Source: a bacterium HR10 (GTDB lineage Bacteria > Acidobacteriota > Blastocatellia > HR10). From it: a stretch of DNA of 64,000 bases. Position numbers and translations under genes: made by a program. Under the pieces are notes generated by a model. The model had not been told where the DNA came from, made no database searches, and saw only the letters and a list, made by a program, of their open reading frames with translations. Shown here piece by piece: positions 23,026 through 33,450 of the stretch. Location: assembly GCA_002923315.1 (NCBI GenBank), contig BEHM01000004.1, positions 1 through 64,000 on the forward strand, given 5' to 3'. How positions within the stretch are numbered: position 1 is the stretch's first letter; each line of letters begins with the position of its first letter.

Positions 23026-24025
23026 TCTCACGACGACCTATCTCGGCCTGACGCTCCGCAATCCGCTCGTCGTCTCCTCCTGCCCGCTCTGCGAGAGCGT
23101 GGACAACATTCGGCGCATGGAGGAGGCGGGAGCGGCCGCCGTCGTCCTTCATTCACTCTTTGAGGAGCAACTCCACATCGAGAGCGAGCTTCTGGATCGC
23201 TACCTCTCGCACGGCGCGGAATGCTACGCCGAAGCGCTCAGCTACTTCCCGGATATGGCCTCGTACAAGCTGGGGCCAGAGGAGTATCTGGAGCACATTC
23301 GTCGCGCGAAAGCGGCCGTGAGCATCCCGATCATCGCGAGCCTCAATGGCGTCACGCCGAGCGGATGGATTCGGTACGCCCAAGCGATCGAACAAGCGGG
23401 AGCCGATGCTCTGGAGCTGAACATCTACTATATCCCGACCGATCCGAACCTCACCGGCACCGAGGTCGAGCGCCGATATGTCGAATTGGTGCGCGCCGTG
23501 AAAGAGAGCGTCACCCTCCCCGTCGCCGTCAAGCTCGGGCACTTCTTCACCGCCTTCGCGAACGTGGCCAAACAGTTGGACGATGCCGGAGCGGATGCGC
23601 TCGTGCTCTTCAATCGCTTCTATCAGCCCGACTTCGATGTGGAGCGGTTGGAGGTCGTCCCGACGCTGACGCTCAGTCGCCCGTATGAGTTGCTACTGCG
23701 CATTCACTGGGTCGCCATCCTCTACGGGCGCATTCGCGCGGATCTGGCCGTCACCGGAGGCGTGCACACCGTCTACGATGTCGTGAAGGCCATCATGGCT
23801 GGAGCCAGCGTCACGATGATGGCCTCAGCACTGCTGAAATATGGCATCGGCTACATGCGCACGGTCCTGGCTGACCTCGCCCAATGGATGCAGGAGCACG
23901 AGTACGAATCACTCCGCCAGATGCGCGGGAGCTTGAGCCAGCAGCGGGTGGCCGAGCCCGCCGCCTTCGAGCGGGCGAACTACCTGCGCGTGCTCAGCTC
24001 CTACGCGTGGCGCTTGCCGGAATAG
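23018..24025 (+). CDS. Dihydroorotate-dehydrogenase-like flavoprotein (PFOR-associated)
   Basis: 335 residues with the PyrD-like FMN TIM barrel ([53 protein letters not shown]). The catalytic-loop motif of genuine class 1 enzymes (NxSCPN) is replaced by NIYYIPTD, so dihydroorotate oxidation is doubtful. It overlaps the PFOR gene by eight bases. This pairing with nifJ recurs in other bacterial phyla from memory, which suggests a role linked to pyruvate/ferredoxin metabolism. The substrate is unknown. Confidence 0.8.
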
Positions 24026-24163
24026 GCGCATGCCGGCCTGAAACCTTCCGGGGCCACGCGGGATCATATACGGTGCTGGGGCGGATCTGATTCGCGAGTG
24101 GGCCCCGCACGTGGGTCCCCCGCGTCAGACCCCCGAGAGCGGCGAGAAAGGAGGAGACGTGCG

Positions 24164-25540
24164 ATGCACTATCCATGGTGGTATGTCCCGTTCTTCACCT
24201 CCCCCATGCTCATCGCCATCATTGCCGTCCTTCATGTCCTGGTCGCGCACTACGCGGTCGGCGGCGGCCTCTTTCTGGCCGTCGAGACGCAGTACGCCTA
24301 CCGGCAGAATCACCGGGAATACCTCGCCTATCTGAAGGAACACGCCTGGTTCTTCATCCTGATCACCGTAGTCTACGGGGCGATCACAGGCGTCGGCATC
24401 TGGTGGACGATCGGCGTCGCTTCGCCCCTGGCCACACAAACCCTCATCCACATCTTCGTCTTCGGATGGGCGATGGAGTATGTCTTCTTCGTGCTGGAGA
24501 TCGTGTCGGCGTTCATCTTCTACTATTTCTGGGGACGGCTCGATCCGAAGACCCACGTGCGCGTGGGCTGGATGTACGCCGGATCGGCATGGATGAGCCT
24601 CGTGCTCATCACCGGTATTACGGCCTTCATGTTGCACTCCGGGCGATGGCCGGAGGAGCGCACCTTCTGGGCCGGCTTCTTGAATCCTCAATTCGTCCCG
24701 CAGGTGCTCGCGCGCACGGGTGGAGCCTTTCTGCTCGCTTCGCTTTATGTCTACTTGCACGCTGCGTTCAAGGCGAAGGATCCCGCCTTGCGCGATCTGA
24801 TCGCGGCGCGATCGGCCCGACCGGCTCTCCTCGGATCCCTCTTGATCGTCCTGGGGGGGATCGGCTGGTACCTCACGCTGCCCGAATCGGCCAAGGCCGC
24901 GCTCGTCGCTGCGAGCACGCTGAACATCCTCGTCGTGCTTCTGTTCGCCGTCACGATCGCCGTATTCTTCATGCTCTATCTCGGCCCCTATCGAAATCCG
25001 GGCTGGCTCTCGCCCGGATTCGCCCTCCTCTTCTTCACCTTCGGGCTTGTGGCGATCACCACGGGCGAGTACATCCGCGAGGCCGTTCGAAAGCCGTACA
25101 TCATCTACAATGTGGTCCTGGGCAATCAGATCTACGCGGAGAAGGTGCCGGAGCTCCGTCGGACCGGCTATTTGGAAGGTGGAACCTGGACGAAAGCGTG
25201 GGTGAGCCACCATTATCCTCAGGTCGTGAACGACGGCCGCATTGATCCGCCGCGGCTCCTGATGCTCCCTGAGGAGGATCAGGTGAAGCTCGGCGAGGTC
25301 CTCTTCCTCTATCACTGCAACGATTGCCACGCGGGACGACGCGGGTTCTCAGCCGTCGGCCAACTGCTGCGCGGATGGACGCCCGACATGGTGCGCACGG
25401 TCGTGAAGCATCCGGAGAAAGCCCACTTCTTCATGCCGCCTTGGGCCGGCACGCCCGAGGAAGCGGAGTTGCTCACGAAATATCTCCTTCGGATCACGCA
25501 CCCGCGACCCGGCGGCATGCGCTTCGGAGAAGAGCGATAG
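24164..25540 (+). CDS. Cytochrome bd-like oxidase subunit I with C-terminal cytochrome c domain
   Basis: 458 residues with about nine membrane helices. The N-terminus resembles CydA: LHVLVAHYAVGGGLFLAVET contains a histidine (His24) at the place of the CydA haem ligand His19, and helix HIFVFGWAMEYVFFVLEI carries conserved acidic positions. The CydA Q-loop, which binds quinol, is not evident. After the last helix, residues about 365-450 form a c-type cytochrome: CNDCH (C385, C388, H389) with a probable Met424 axial ligand in FFMPPW. It resembles the haem-c-bearing bd subfamily recalled as OR-C, thought to use cytochrome c or another donor. Strong AAAGGAGGAG site; partner gene 10 bases downstream. 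Confidence 0.78.
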   Translation: MHYPWWYVPFFTSPMLIAIIAVLHVLVAHYAVGGGLFLAVETQYAYRQNHREYLAYLKEHAWFFILITVVYGAITGVGIWWTIGVASPLATQTLIHIFVFGWAMEYVFFVLEIVSAFIFYYFWGRLDPKTHVRVGWMYAGSAWMSLVLITGITAFMLHSGRWPEERTFWAGFLNPQFVPQVLARTGGAFLLASLYVYLHAAFKAKDPALRDLIAARSARPALLGSLLIVLGGIGWYLTLPESAKAALVAASTLNILVVLLFAVTIAVFFMLYLGPYRNPGWLSPGFALLFFTFGLVAITTGEYIREAVRKPYIIYNVVLGNQIYAEKVPELRRTGYLEGGTWTKAWVSHHYPQVVNDGRIDPPRLLMLPEEDQVKLGEVLFLYHCNDCHAGRRGFSAVGQLLRGWTPDMVRTVVKHPEKAHFFMPPWAGTPEEAELLTKYLLRITHPRPGGMRFGEER

Positions 25541-25550
25541 GAGGTGCATG

Positions 25551-26681
25551 ATGGATCCCACGACCTTGATCGGCCCTTCAAGTCCACTGGGATATCCCGC
25601 TCCCTACTGGTTCCTGGTCTTCTTCAAGGTCCTAGGCTTCACGCTTCACATGATCCCCATGCACTTGTGGTATACCGGCATCCTGCTGGCCATGCTCTTG
25701 CAATGGCGCGGGGGGGAAGAAATGCAGCGCCTCTCCCGACGCCTGATGCGGCCGATGCCGATCGTGATCGCCCTGGGGATCAATTTCGGTATCGTCCCCC
25801 TGCTCTTCACCCAAGTCGCCTACTACAAGGTCTTCTATCCGGCGACGATCCTCATGGCCTGGCCGTGGGTGAGTATCATCCTCCTGCTCACGCTCGCATA
25901 TTATGGCGTGTACATCTACGTCGCCGGACTCCGCTCGGAAGGGGCCACACCGGCGCGGTGGCGGCAGGCCGTCGGATGGGTGACGGCCGCGCTCTTTCTC
26001 CTGATCGGCTTCTTCTTCTCGAACGCCTTCAGCTTGATGACGAACGTGCGCGCCTGGCCCGATCTCTGGCTTCGCGAGAGCGTGGCAGGCGCGCCGCTTG
26101 GGACCGCTCTGAACACCGACGATCCGACGCTCTGGCCCCGATGGCTCATGATGTTCGCGTTGGCCCTGACCACGACGGCTGTCTTCATCACCGTGGACGC
26201 GGAGTGGCTCGCTTCCCGAGAGGGCGCCGAATATCGCGCGACGGCTCGGCGCGTGGCCTTCACCGTCTCCACCCTCGGAGTCATCGGGTTCGCCCTCACC
26301 GGCTCCTGGTACGTTTTCGGAACATGGCCGGAAGAGGTGCGCGCGGCGATGATGCATGGTCCCATGCGCGCCTTGACAGGTCTGACGGCGCTCGGCCCCG
26401 GCCTCCCCTGGCTCTTGATCCTCTGGCAATGGCGACGAGGAGGAACGCGGGCGCGCGCGGCGGCGACGGCTTTGGCCCAGGTTCTGGTCCTGGCCCTTAA
26501 TGCCATCAGCCGTCAGATCGTCCAGAACGTAGAGCTGCGCCGCTTCCTCGATGTGACGGCCGAGCCGGTCCACATTCAGTGGAGCCCTCTCATCCTCTTC
26601 CTTCTGCTCTTCGCCGCTGGACTCGGCGTCGTCGCGTGGCTGCTCGGCCAGCTCCGAACGGCAGAGAGCCCGAGCGGATGA
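25551..26681 (+). CDS. Second membrane subunit of the bd-like oxidase
   Basis: 376 residues with about nine hydrophobic helices. The start MDPTTLIGPSSPLGYPAPYW precedes a helix FKVLGFTLHMIPMHLWYTG that again places histidines where CydA-type proteins bind haem, so it looks like a diverged CydA homologue rather than a classical CydB. It lacks the CxxCH motif. The ATG at 25551 is preferred over the one at 25548 because the GGAGGT site is then at proper spacing. The ten-base gap to subunit I implies cotranscription and complex formation. Whether it binds haem is inference. Confidence 0.7.
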   Translation: MDPTTLIGPSSPLGYPAPYWFLVFFKVLGFTLHMIPMHLWYTGILLAMLLQWRGGEEMQRLSRRLMRPMPIVIALGINFGIVPLLFTQVAYYKVFYPATILMAWPWVSIILLLTLAYYGVYIYVAGLRSEGATPARWRQAVGWVTAALFLLIGFFFSNAFSLMTNVRAWPDLWLRESVAGAPLGTALNTDDPTLWPRWLMMFALALTTTAVFITVDAEWLASREGAEYRATARRVAFTVSTLGVIGFALTGSWYVFGTWPEEVRAAMMHGPMRALTGLTALGPGLPWLLILWQWRRGGTRARAAATALAQVLVLALNAISRQIVQNVELRRFLDVTAEPVHIQWSPLILFLLLFAAGLGVVAWLLGQLRTAESPSG

Positions 26682-26745
26682 GCACCACGCATCGAAAGCA
26701 GGGGGACGGCTATTCCCTCCTCCCCATACTCCCTCGCGGTGGGGA

Positions 26746-26774
26746 TTGCCAAATGGATGGTTTTTTGCTAAAAA
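26746..26774 (+). promoter_or_regulatory. Promoter of tRNA-Glu(TTC)
   Basis: TTGCCA (26746-26751), 17-base spacer, TAAAAA (26769-26774) with an extended TGC. The tRNA begins 10 bases after the -10. Confidence 0.6.
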
Positions 26775-26784
26775 TACAACCTGC

Positions 26785-26863
26785 GTCGCCGTGGTGAAGC
26801 CCGGTCTAACACACTGGTCTTTCAAGCCAGGATTCGCGGGTTCAAATCCCGCCGGCGACGCCA
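26785..26863 (+). tRNA. tRNA-Glu (anticodon TTC)
   Basis: Acceptor arms GTCGCCG and CGGCGAC pair, with discriminator G and encoded CCA. The anticodon stem CTGGT/GCCAG encloses loop CTTTCAA, anticodon TTC (glutamate). The D-arm GGTGAAGCCCGGTCTAACAC is long, giving 79 bases. Confidence 0.9.
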
Positions 26864-27149
26864 AAAATTTTTCCCAGTGAGAGGATTCGCTTCACCGGCT
26901 CCCCGGCCACCCCTTAATACCACGCGGGTCGCTCACGCGCCGGTGATACGCTTCTGAGGCCCACAAGCGTCTTCACGGGCCCGACGGAAACACCCGCCAA
27001 AGGGATGGAAGCCCCTCCCTCGAGGCACTCAGTACATTCCCCAGATGAACAGTTTCCGGCGCAGGAAACTCTGCCTCTGACAAGAATCCTCCTTCCCAGG
27101 GCCGGAGCCAAAGCGTGAGGGATTCGTTCTCTGACGGGAGGCTGCGCAT

Positions 27150-27226
27150 TGGTGCCGCTAGCGGGGCTTGAACCCGCACTCTCAGGCTTGAGAGGCCTGC
27201 GTGTTAACCACTTACACCATAGCGGC
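27150..27226 (-). tRNA. tRNA-Glu (anticodon CTC)
   Basis: On the minus strand, acceptor arms GCCGCTA and TAGCGGC pair, with discriminator A and encoded CCA. The stem CAGGC/GCCTG encloses CTCTCAA, anticodon CTC (glutamate, GAG). The 290 bases between the two convergent tRNA-Glu genes show no ORF of note. Confidence 0.93.
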
Positions 27227-27243
27227 ACCCATTTCGGATGGAC

Positions 27244-27272
27244 ATTTTAGCTGCTCTTTCCCCATTCGTCAA
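27244..27272 (-). promoter_or_regulatory. Promoter of tRNA-Glu(CTC)
   Basis: On the minus strand TTGACG (27272-27267), 17-base spacer, TAAAAT (27249-27244), 17 bases before the tRNA. Confidence 0.7.
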
Positions 27273-27325
27273 TTCCGCTCGCCTCAAGGATGCACCCTTG
27301 GCGAACGCCCAGCGGACACGGACGC

Positions 27326-27354
27326 TTGATCGCCCCCGAGCGTCCTGCTAGGAT
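27326..27354 (+). promoter_or_regulatory. Promoter of the DUF5009 gene
   Basis: TTGATC (27326-27331), 17-base spacer, TAGGAT (27349-27354) with an extended TGC. The predicted leader is about 55 bases. Confidence 0.55.
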
Positions 27355-27416
27355 GATGCTGCGCTGAAGAGGGAGATCGACTCGATCGGATCTCGCCGAC
27401 TCGGCGCTCTCCGACT

Positions 27417-28568
27417 ATGGCTCGTGCGACGCGCGCAGAGTCCTATCACATCGCGACCCCGCCACGGGTCGAGCGCCTCGCCTCCCTCGATGTGTTTCGC
27501 GGCCTGACGATCGCGGGTATGATTCTGGTGAACAATCCCGGCAGTTGGAGCTACGTCTACCCGCCGCTGGCGCACGCCGAATGGCACGGATGGACGCCCA
27601 CGGATCTGATCTTCCCCTTCTTCCTCTTCATCATGGGCGTGGCGATCCCGTTGGCGCTTGGACGGCGCCTGGCGCGCAGCGAATCCAGACGCGCGATCTG
27701 GGGACATATTGTGCGCCGCGCGCTCATTCTCTTCGCCCTCGGCGTGTTTCTGAACGGTTTCCCCCAGTTCGACCTCTCCCGGATCCGCATCCCCGGCGTT
27801 TTGCAGCGGATCGCCTTGTGCTATTTCTTCGCCGCTCTTATCGCTCTGAAGGCGAAGACGAGGGGCCAAATACTGGCTGCCCTCGTTCTGCTCGCCGTGT
27901 ATTGGCTGCTGATGAAGCTCGTGCCGGTTCCCGGCTACGGCGCTGGCGTGCTGGAGAAAGAGGGGAACCTGGCCGCCTATCTGGACAACATGCTGTTACA
28001 CGGCCACCTCTACCGGCCGACTTGGGATCCGGAGGGACTCCTGAGCACAATCCCCGCCATCAGCACGACACTCTTTGGCGTCGTGACCGCCCACTGGCTC
28101 ACGTCGTCCCGGATGGCGCGAGAGAAGGTGCTCGGTCTCATCGGCGCCGGGATCGCCGGTGTGGCTCTGGGGCACGTGATGAATCTGTGGTTCCCGATCA
28201 ACAAGAATCTCTGGACCAGTTCCTATGCCGTCTTCACCGCTGGAATGGCATGGCTCTGTCTCGCCGCTTGCTTCTGGATGGTCGAAGTGAAAGGGATTCG
28301 CCGACCATTTGTCCCCTTCCTCATCTTTGGGACGAACGCCATCACCGTCTTCGTGCTCTCGGGTCTTGTCGCCCGCATAATGAGTCTCGTGAAGATCACG
28401 CGACCGGATGGAGCGGCGATCAGCGTGAAGGCATACATCTACGAGACGCTCTTCGCCTCGTGGGCCGGCCCCTGGAGAGGATCGCTCCTCTTCGCCCTCG
28501 CGTATGTCGCGTTCTGGCTCGCGCCGATGGGACTGCTCTACCGCAAGCGTATTTTCCTCCGGATCTGA
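27417..28568 (+). CDS. DUF5009 / HGSNAT-like membrane acyltransferase
   Basis: 383 residues with roughly ten membrane helices. The N-terminus RLASLDVFRGLTIAGMILVNNPG and the segment WTPTDLIFPFFLFIMGVAIPLALG are hallmarks of the family related to heparan-alpha-glucosaminide N-acetyltransferase and bacterial NagX. Eukaryotic members transfer acetyl groups from cytosolic acetyl-CoA to glucosamine across a membrane. In bacteria a role in amino-sugar modification or uptake is suspected. No sugar-metabolism genes are adjacent, so the substrate is open. The ATG at 27417 lacks a strong ribosome site. Confidence 0.8.
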   Translation: MARATRAESYHIATPPRVERLASLDVFRGLTIAGMILVNNPGSWSYVYPPLAHAEWHGWTPTDLIFPFFLFIMGVAIPLALGRRLARSESRRAIWGHIVRRALILFALGVFLNGFPQFDLSRIRIPGVLQRIALCYFFAALIALKAKTRGQILAALVLLAVYWLLMKLVPVPGYGAGVLEKEGNLAAYLDNMLLHGHLYRPTWDPEGLLSTIPAISTTLFGVVTAHWLTSSRMAREKVLGLIGAGIAGVALGHVMNLWFPINKNLWTSSYAVFTAGMAWLCLAACFWMVEVKGIRRPFVPFLIFGTNAITVFVLSGLVARIMSLVKITRPDGAAISVKAYIYETLFASWAGPWRGSLLFALAYVAFWLAPMGLLYRKRIFLRI

Positions 28569-28638
28569 CACGTCCGGCCTCTGCAACGCGCGGCTCAATG
28601 CGACCCGAAGACCCGAAGGCTGGCGCGCGGAGGGTATC

Positions 28639-29580
28639 TCAGCGCCGCCGGAGCGCGGGGTCCACATACATCCCGTAGCGCGTCGCTCTCCCCACCCGCC
28701 AGAAATAGTCGTACACGGTTCGCGAGATCTCCCGAAAAGCCGCCGGCGCCTCCTCCCCCATCCCGTAGTTCTCCATCACGACGATGACGTAGGGCCGCTC
28801 GCGCAGCTCAACGATCGCCCACTCGGTTGACACTCCGGGGATGCTGCCGGGCTTTGAGGCGATCGGTACATCCGAAGGCACGCCCGCGCTCACGGCCGTT
28901 CGCTTCGGCTTCTTCAAAATGGCCAGGATCTGGTCGCAAACCTCGCGATTGATGAACTCGCCGCGATAGAGGATCTCCATGAGACGCGCGGCTTCGGCCG
29001 GCGTCGAGAGATTCTCCTCCCCACGCGCCGAGGCCGCCGGATCAATCATCTTCCGCTGCAAGCGCGTCCGCGTCAGCCCCAATGCGGCCATCGTCCGGTT
29101 GACGTTCTCCATCCCGACCATCTCAATGAGCATGTTGGTCGCCGTGTTATCGCTCAGCACGATCATCAGCACGCACAGATCGTAGATGCTCAATTCGGAT
29201 AACCCCTCGCCGAACTCCTTCAAGATCCCGCTCCCTCCGACGACGTGCGCCTTCTCAAGGCGCCGCCGATCCGTCAGCCGAAATCGCCCTTCATGGGCTT
29301 GCTTGTAGACTTCCATGAGGATAGGGATCTTGATGGCGCTCCCCTGCGGGAAGACGAGATCCTCGTTGATGGCGAAGCGCTCACCGCTCACCAGATCCAC
29401 GACGACGATCCCCATCACCCCTCGCGCGCTGGCCACGATCTCCCGCAGCCGCGCTTCAGTCTTCTCCCGCAGGAGCCGCACGTGCTCCTGCGGGATCGGA
29501 AATCCGACGAGGAGCATCCCCGCGGCACACGCGCCGTGTCGGATCGCCCTTTGAAATCGAACGCTCCATGCGCGCATCAT
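28639..29580 (-). CDS. Exported class A beta-lactamase-fold serine hydrolase with altered active site
   Basis: 313 residues. An N-terminal signal-like segment (about 10-31) precedes the penicillin-binding fold. SxxK is present as SAIK (S81, K84) and SDN as S143-N145. The third motif is KPG (K243-G245), not KTG. The omega-loop glutamate that deacylates class A enzymes is not at its usual spacing before the STP segment. This pattern fits a beta-lactamase-related serine hydrolase or peptidase rather than a proven resistance enzyme. The ATG at 29580 is chosen because GAGGAGGTGAG lies just upstream and the signal peptide begins there. A TATAAT on the minus strand at 29635-29630 is a probable -10. 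Confidence 0.75.
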   Translation of the reverse strand: MMRAWSVRFQRAIRHGACAAGMLLVGFPIPQEHVRLLREKTEARLREIVASARGVMGIVVVDLVSGERFAINEDLVFPQGSAIKIPILMEVYKQAHEGRFRLTDRRRLEKAHVVGGSGILKEFGEGLSELSIYDLCVLMIVLSDNTATNMLIEMVGMENVNRTMAALGLTRTRLQRKMIDPAASARGEENLSTPAEAARLMEILYRGEFINREVCDQILAILKKPKRTAVSAGVPSDVPIASKPGSIPGVSTEWAIVELRERPYVIVVMENYGMGEEAPAAFREISRTVYDYFWRVGRATRYGMYVDPALRRR

Positions 29581-29827
29581 TCGACTCACCTCCTCTTTGA
29601 TGTTCTCCCCCACGTCTTCCAGAAGCCGTATTATAAGGCTCTCGGCCAAAGGCGACCGATCCTCGAGATCCGCCGAGCGAGGCGATACGCCTCCCCCAAA
29701 CAGCGAGGTGCGAGCGCGATCATCCCTTCTATTCTCGTCCCTTCGCGCGGAGACTCCAGAGACCCGCGGAGGCAGTGGCTTCACGCCTTGTGCATGCGAC
29801 CGGCATGGAGGCGACGCGCTCGGGATG

Positions 29828-29855
29828 CTTGACAGATCGTCCCCCCTCAGTAGAA
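29828..29855 (+). promoter_or_regulatory. Promoter of pyrG
   Basis: A perfect TTGACA (29828-29833), 16-base spacer, TAGAAT (29850-29855), followed by a short leader containing GGGGAGAG before the ATG at 29874. Confidence 0.72.
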
Positions 29856-29858
29856 TGA

Positions 29859-31553
<1,695 letters not shown>

Positions 31554-31585
31554 TTCGAGAGCGTCCTCTTGATATCGCGCCCTAC

Positions 31586-31930
31586 AAAGCCCACACGAGC
31601 GGGTGTGCGAGTATAACCCGGGGCGAGCCAGAGGCGAGGCCATCGAGAGACCGCCATTCCGCATTAAGCCCGCGTGAGCGGGCGTGCGAACGTAGCCTAG
31701 GGCGAGCCGAAGGCGAGCCCTAGGGTAATGGGCGCCACCCTCATCCCCAAGCCCCCGAAGGGGGCGGCCCATCGGCATGGGCACACGCGGTGTTTGTGCA
31801 AACGGCGTCATGGTCCGCAACCGCATGGGCCGCCCGCTCGCGCGGGCTTGGGATGGGATTTTGGGGGCCTCTTCCCCTAGGGCTCGCTCACGCTCGCCCC
31901 GGGCTAATCTCGGTCGCCCCCTTCGAGAGC
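31586..31930. repeat. REPIN-like block of hairpin repeats
   Basis: The 526-base gap between pyrG and the amidohydrolase gene holds no credible gene but several related hairpin units. Unit A is at 31586-31649 and unit B at 31664-31727 (a hairpin AAGCCCGCGTGAGCGGGC, then CCTAGGGC---GCCCTAGG). An inverted, diverged unit C is at 31872-31930. The central pair at 31745-31772 and 31825-31852 are inverted copies of each other, and each is itself a hairpin. The layout, inverted hairpin pairs flanking a short core, is that of REPINs, non-autonomous elements mobilised by RAYT transposases. No RAYT gene is in the window. Unit A has lost part of its right arm. Confidence 0.65.
31745..31852. repeat. Central inverted pair of the REPIN-like element
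   Basis: The left arm (31745-31772, containing GCCCCCGAAGGGGGC) and right arm (31825-31852, containing GCCCGCGCGAGCGGGC) share CCCAAGCCC and GGGCGGCCCAT ends in inverted orientation. They enclose a 52-base core. Confidence 0.65.
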
Positions 31931-32002
31931 TCGCGCGTGGTATGCACGTAGTGTCGCTCAAATTCGGCCCTCGAATCGAGAGCGTCCGCGCAGGTCGCTC
32001 CC

Positions 32003-32030
32003 TTGACTCGCCCGAGGTCTGACATAAAAT
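32003..32030 (+). promoter_or_regulatory. Promoter of the amidohydrolase gene
   Basis: TTGACT (32003-32008), 16-base spacer, TAAAAT (32025-32030). The leader ends with GAGGAGG before the ATG at 32080. Confidence 0.65.
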
Positions 32031-32079
32031 TTCTTCCCCCATGCTCTCGCATGAGCGAACAACCTGAGGAGGACGCCAC

Positions 32080-33432
32080 ATGAGAAGATCAACGGCAGGA
32101 TCGCTGACGCTCATCCTCGCCTGTGCGATCGCTGGTCCCGTCGGATCCTCGAACGCGCAGAGCGCGATCTCGGAGCGTTCACCGCGCCCCATCGCGTTGA
32201 AGGCCGGCCGATTGGTGGATGTGAGGAGCGGACAGGTCATGGAGAACGTCGTGATCCTCGTGCGCGGCGAGCGAATCGAAGCCGTCGGACGCGACGTCGC
32301 GACTCCGGCCGATGCTGAAGTGATTGACCTCAGCCGTCATACGGTGTTGCCCGGATTGATGGACATGCACACGCACCTGACGGGCGATCCGAGCTACGGC
32401 TACTCCGATCATCGGCTGCACGAATGGCCGGGATATGCGGCGCTCATCGGGGCGAAGAACGCGCGGCGGACGCTGCTGGCCGGATTCACCACGGTGCGCA
32501 ATGTCGGTGCCGATGAATGGGCCGATGTCGCGCTGCGGGACGCCATTCGGAACGGACTCATTCCCGGTCCCCGTATGTACGTTTCGGCGCACGCCATCGG
32601 GATCACGGGTGGGCATTGCGACACGAATGGCTATCGCCCGGACGCGTGGCCCGAACCGGGAATCGAACGGGGTATCGTCAACGGCGTGGATGAGGCGATC
32701 AAAGCCGTGCGGTATCAGATCAAGTACGGCGCCGATGTGATCAAGATCTGCGCCACCGGAGGAGTGCTCTCGGCCGGGGATGCCGTCGGCGCACCCCAGC
32801 TCACGCTGGAGGAGATGCGCGCCATTGTGCAAACGGCCGCATGGGCTGAGCGCAAGGTGGCCGCGCACGCGCACGGGACGGAGGGGATCAAGCTGGCCGT
32901 TCGCGCGGGCGTGGCTTCGATCGAGCACGGCTCCATGCTCGACGAAGAGGCCATTCGGTTGATGAAGGAGCATGGGACGTATCTCGTGCCGACGCTCATG
33001 GCGTTCGAGGCGGTCGTCGCGGGGGCCAAGAGCGGGAAGCTCGCGCCATGGTCGGCGAAGAAGGCGCTGGAGATCGAACCGCATGCGCGACGCTCAATTC
33101 AGATGGCCATTCGCGCAGGAGTGAACATCGCCTTCGGGACGGATGCTGGCGTCTTCCCGCATGGAGAGAACGCCGAGGAATTTCGGCTTCTGGTGCAGGC
33201 GGGCATGACACCGCTTCAGGCCATTCAGAGCGCGACGCTGCAGGCGGCGCGATTGCTCGGCGTGGAGAAGGACCTGGGGACGCTGGAGCCGGGCAAGCTC
33301 GCCGACATCATCGCCATACGGGGTGATCCGCTCTCGGACGTCGCGCAGCTCAAGCAGGTGGACTTCGTCATGAAAGGCGGCCGTATCTACAAGCGCGACG
33401 GCGTGGAGGTGCCATTCGTCCCGGGACGATGA
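32080..33432 (+). CDS. Exported metal-dependent amidohydrolase (imidazolonepropionase / prolidase-like)
   Basis: 450 residues. A Sec signal peptide (cleavage near SSNAQS, about 25-27) is followed by the amidohydrolase superfamily barrel: metal ligands H97/H99 in MDMHTHL, the bridging lysine region DVIKICATGG, histidines in AHAHG and SIEHGS, and the aspartate in FGTDAG. The C-terminal composite beta domain ends ADIIAIRGDPL. Periplasmic members hydrolyse dipeptides such as Xaa-Pro or related amides; the exact substrate is undetermined. It is followed 18 bases later by the SDR gene, so a short operon is likely. Confidence 0.85.
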   Translation: MRRSTAGSLTLILACAIAGPVGSSNAQSAISERSPRPIALKAGRLVDVRSGQVMENVVILVRGERIEAVGRDVATPADAEVIDLSRHTVLPGLMDMHTHLTGDPSYGYSDHRLHEWPGYAALIGAKNARRTLLAGFTTVRNVGADEWADVALRDAIRNGLIPGPRMYVSAHAIGITGGHCDTNGYRPDAWPEPGIERGIVNGVDEAIKAVRYQIKYGADVIKICATGGVLSAGDAVGAPQLTLEEMRAIVQTAAWAERKVAAHAHGTEGIKLAVRAGVASIEHGSMLDEEAIRLMKEHGTYLVPTLMAFEAVVAGAKSGKLAPWSAKKALEIEPHARRSIQMAIRAGVNIAFGTDAGVFPHGENAEEFRLLVQAGMTPLQAIQSATLQAARLLGVEKDLGTLEPGKLADIIAIRGDPLSDVAQLKQVDFVMKGGRIYKRDGVEVPFVPGR

Positions 33433-33450
33433 GGGGGAGGAGGACGCGCG

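Noticed and set aside
26785..26863. tRNA-Gln identity suggested by the unusual D-arm.
   Set aside because: The anticodon loop CTTTCAA gives TTC, which is glutamate.
31777..32022. Short ORFs inside the repeat block.
   Set aside because: They translate hairpin repeats and have no ribosome sites.
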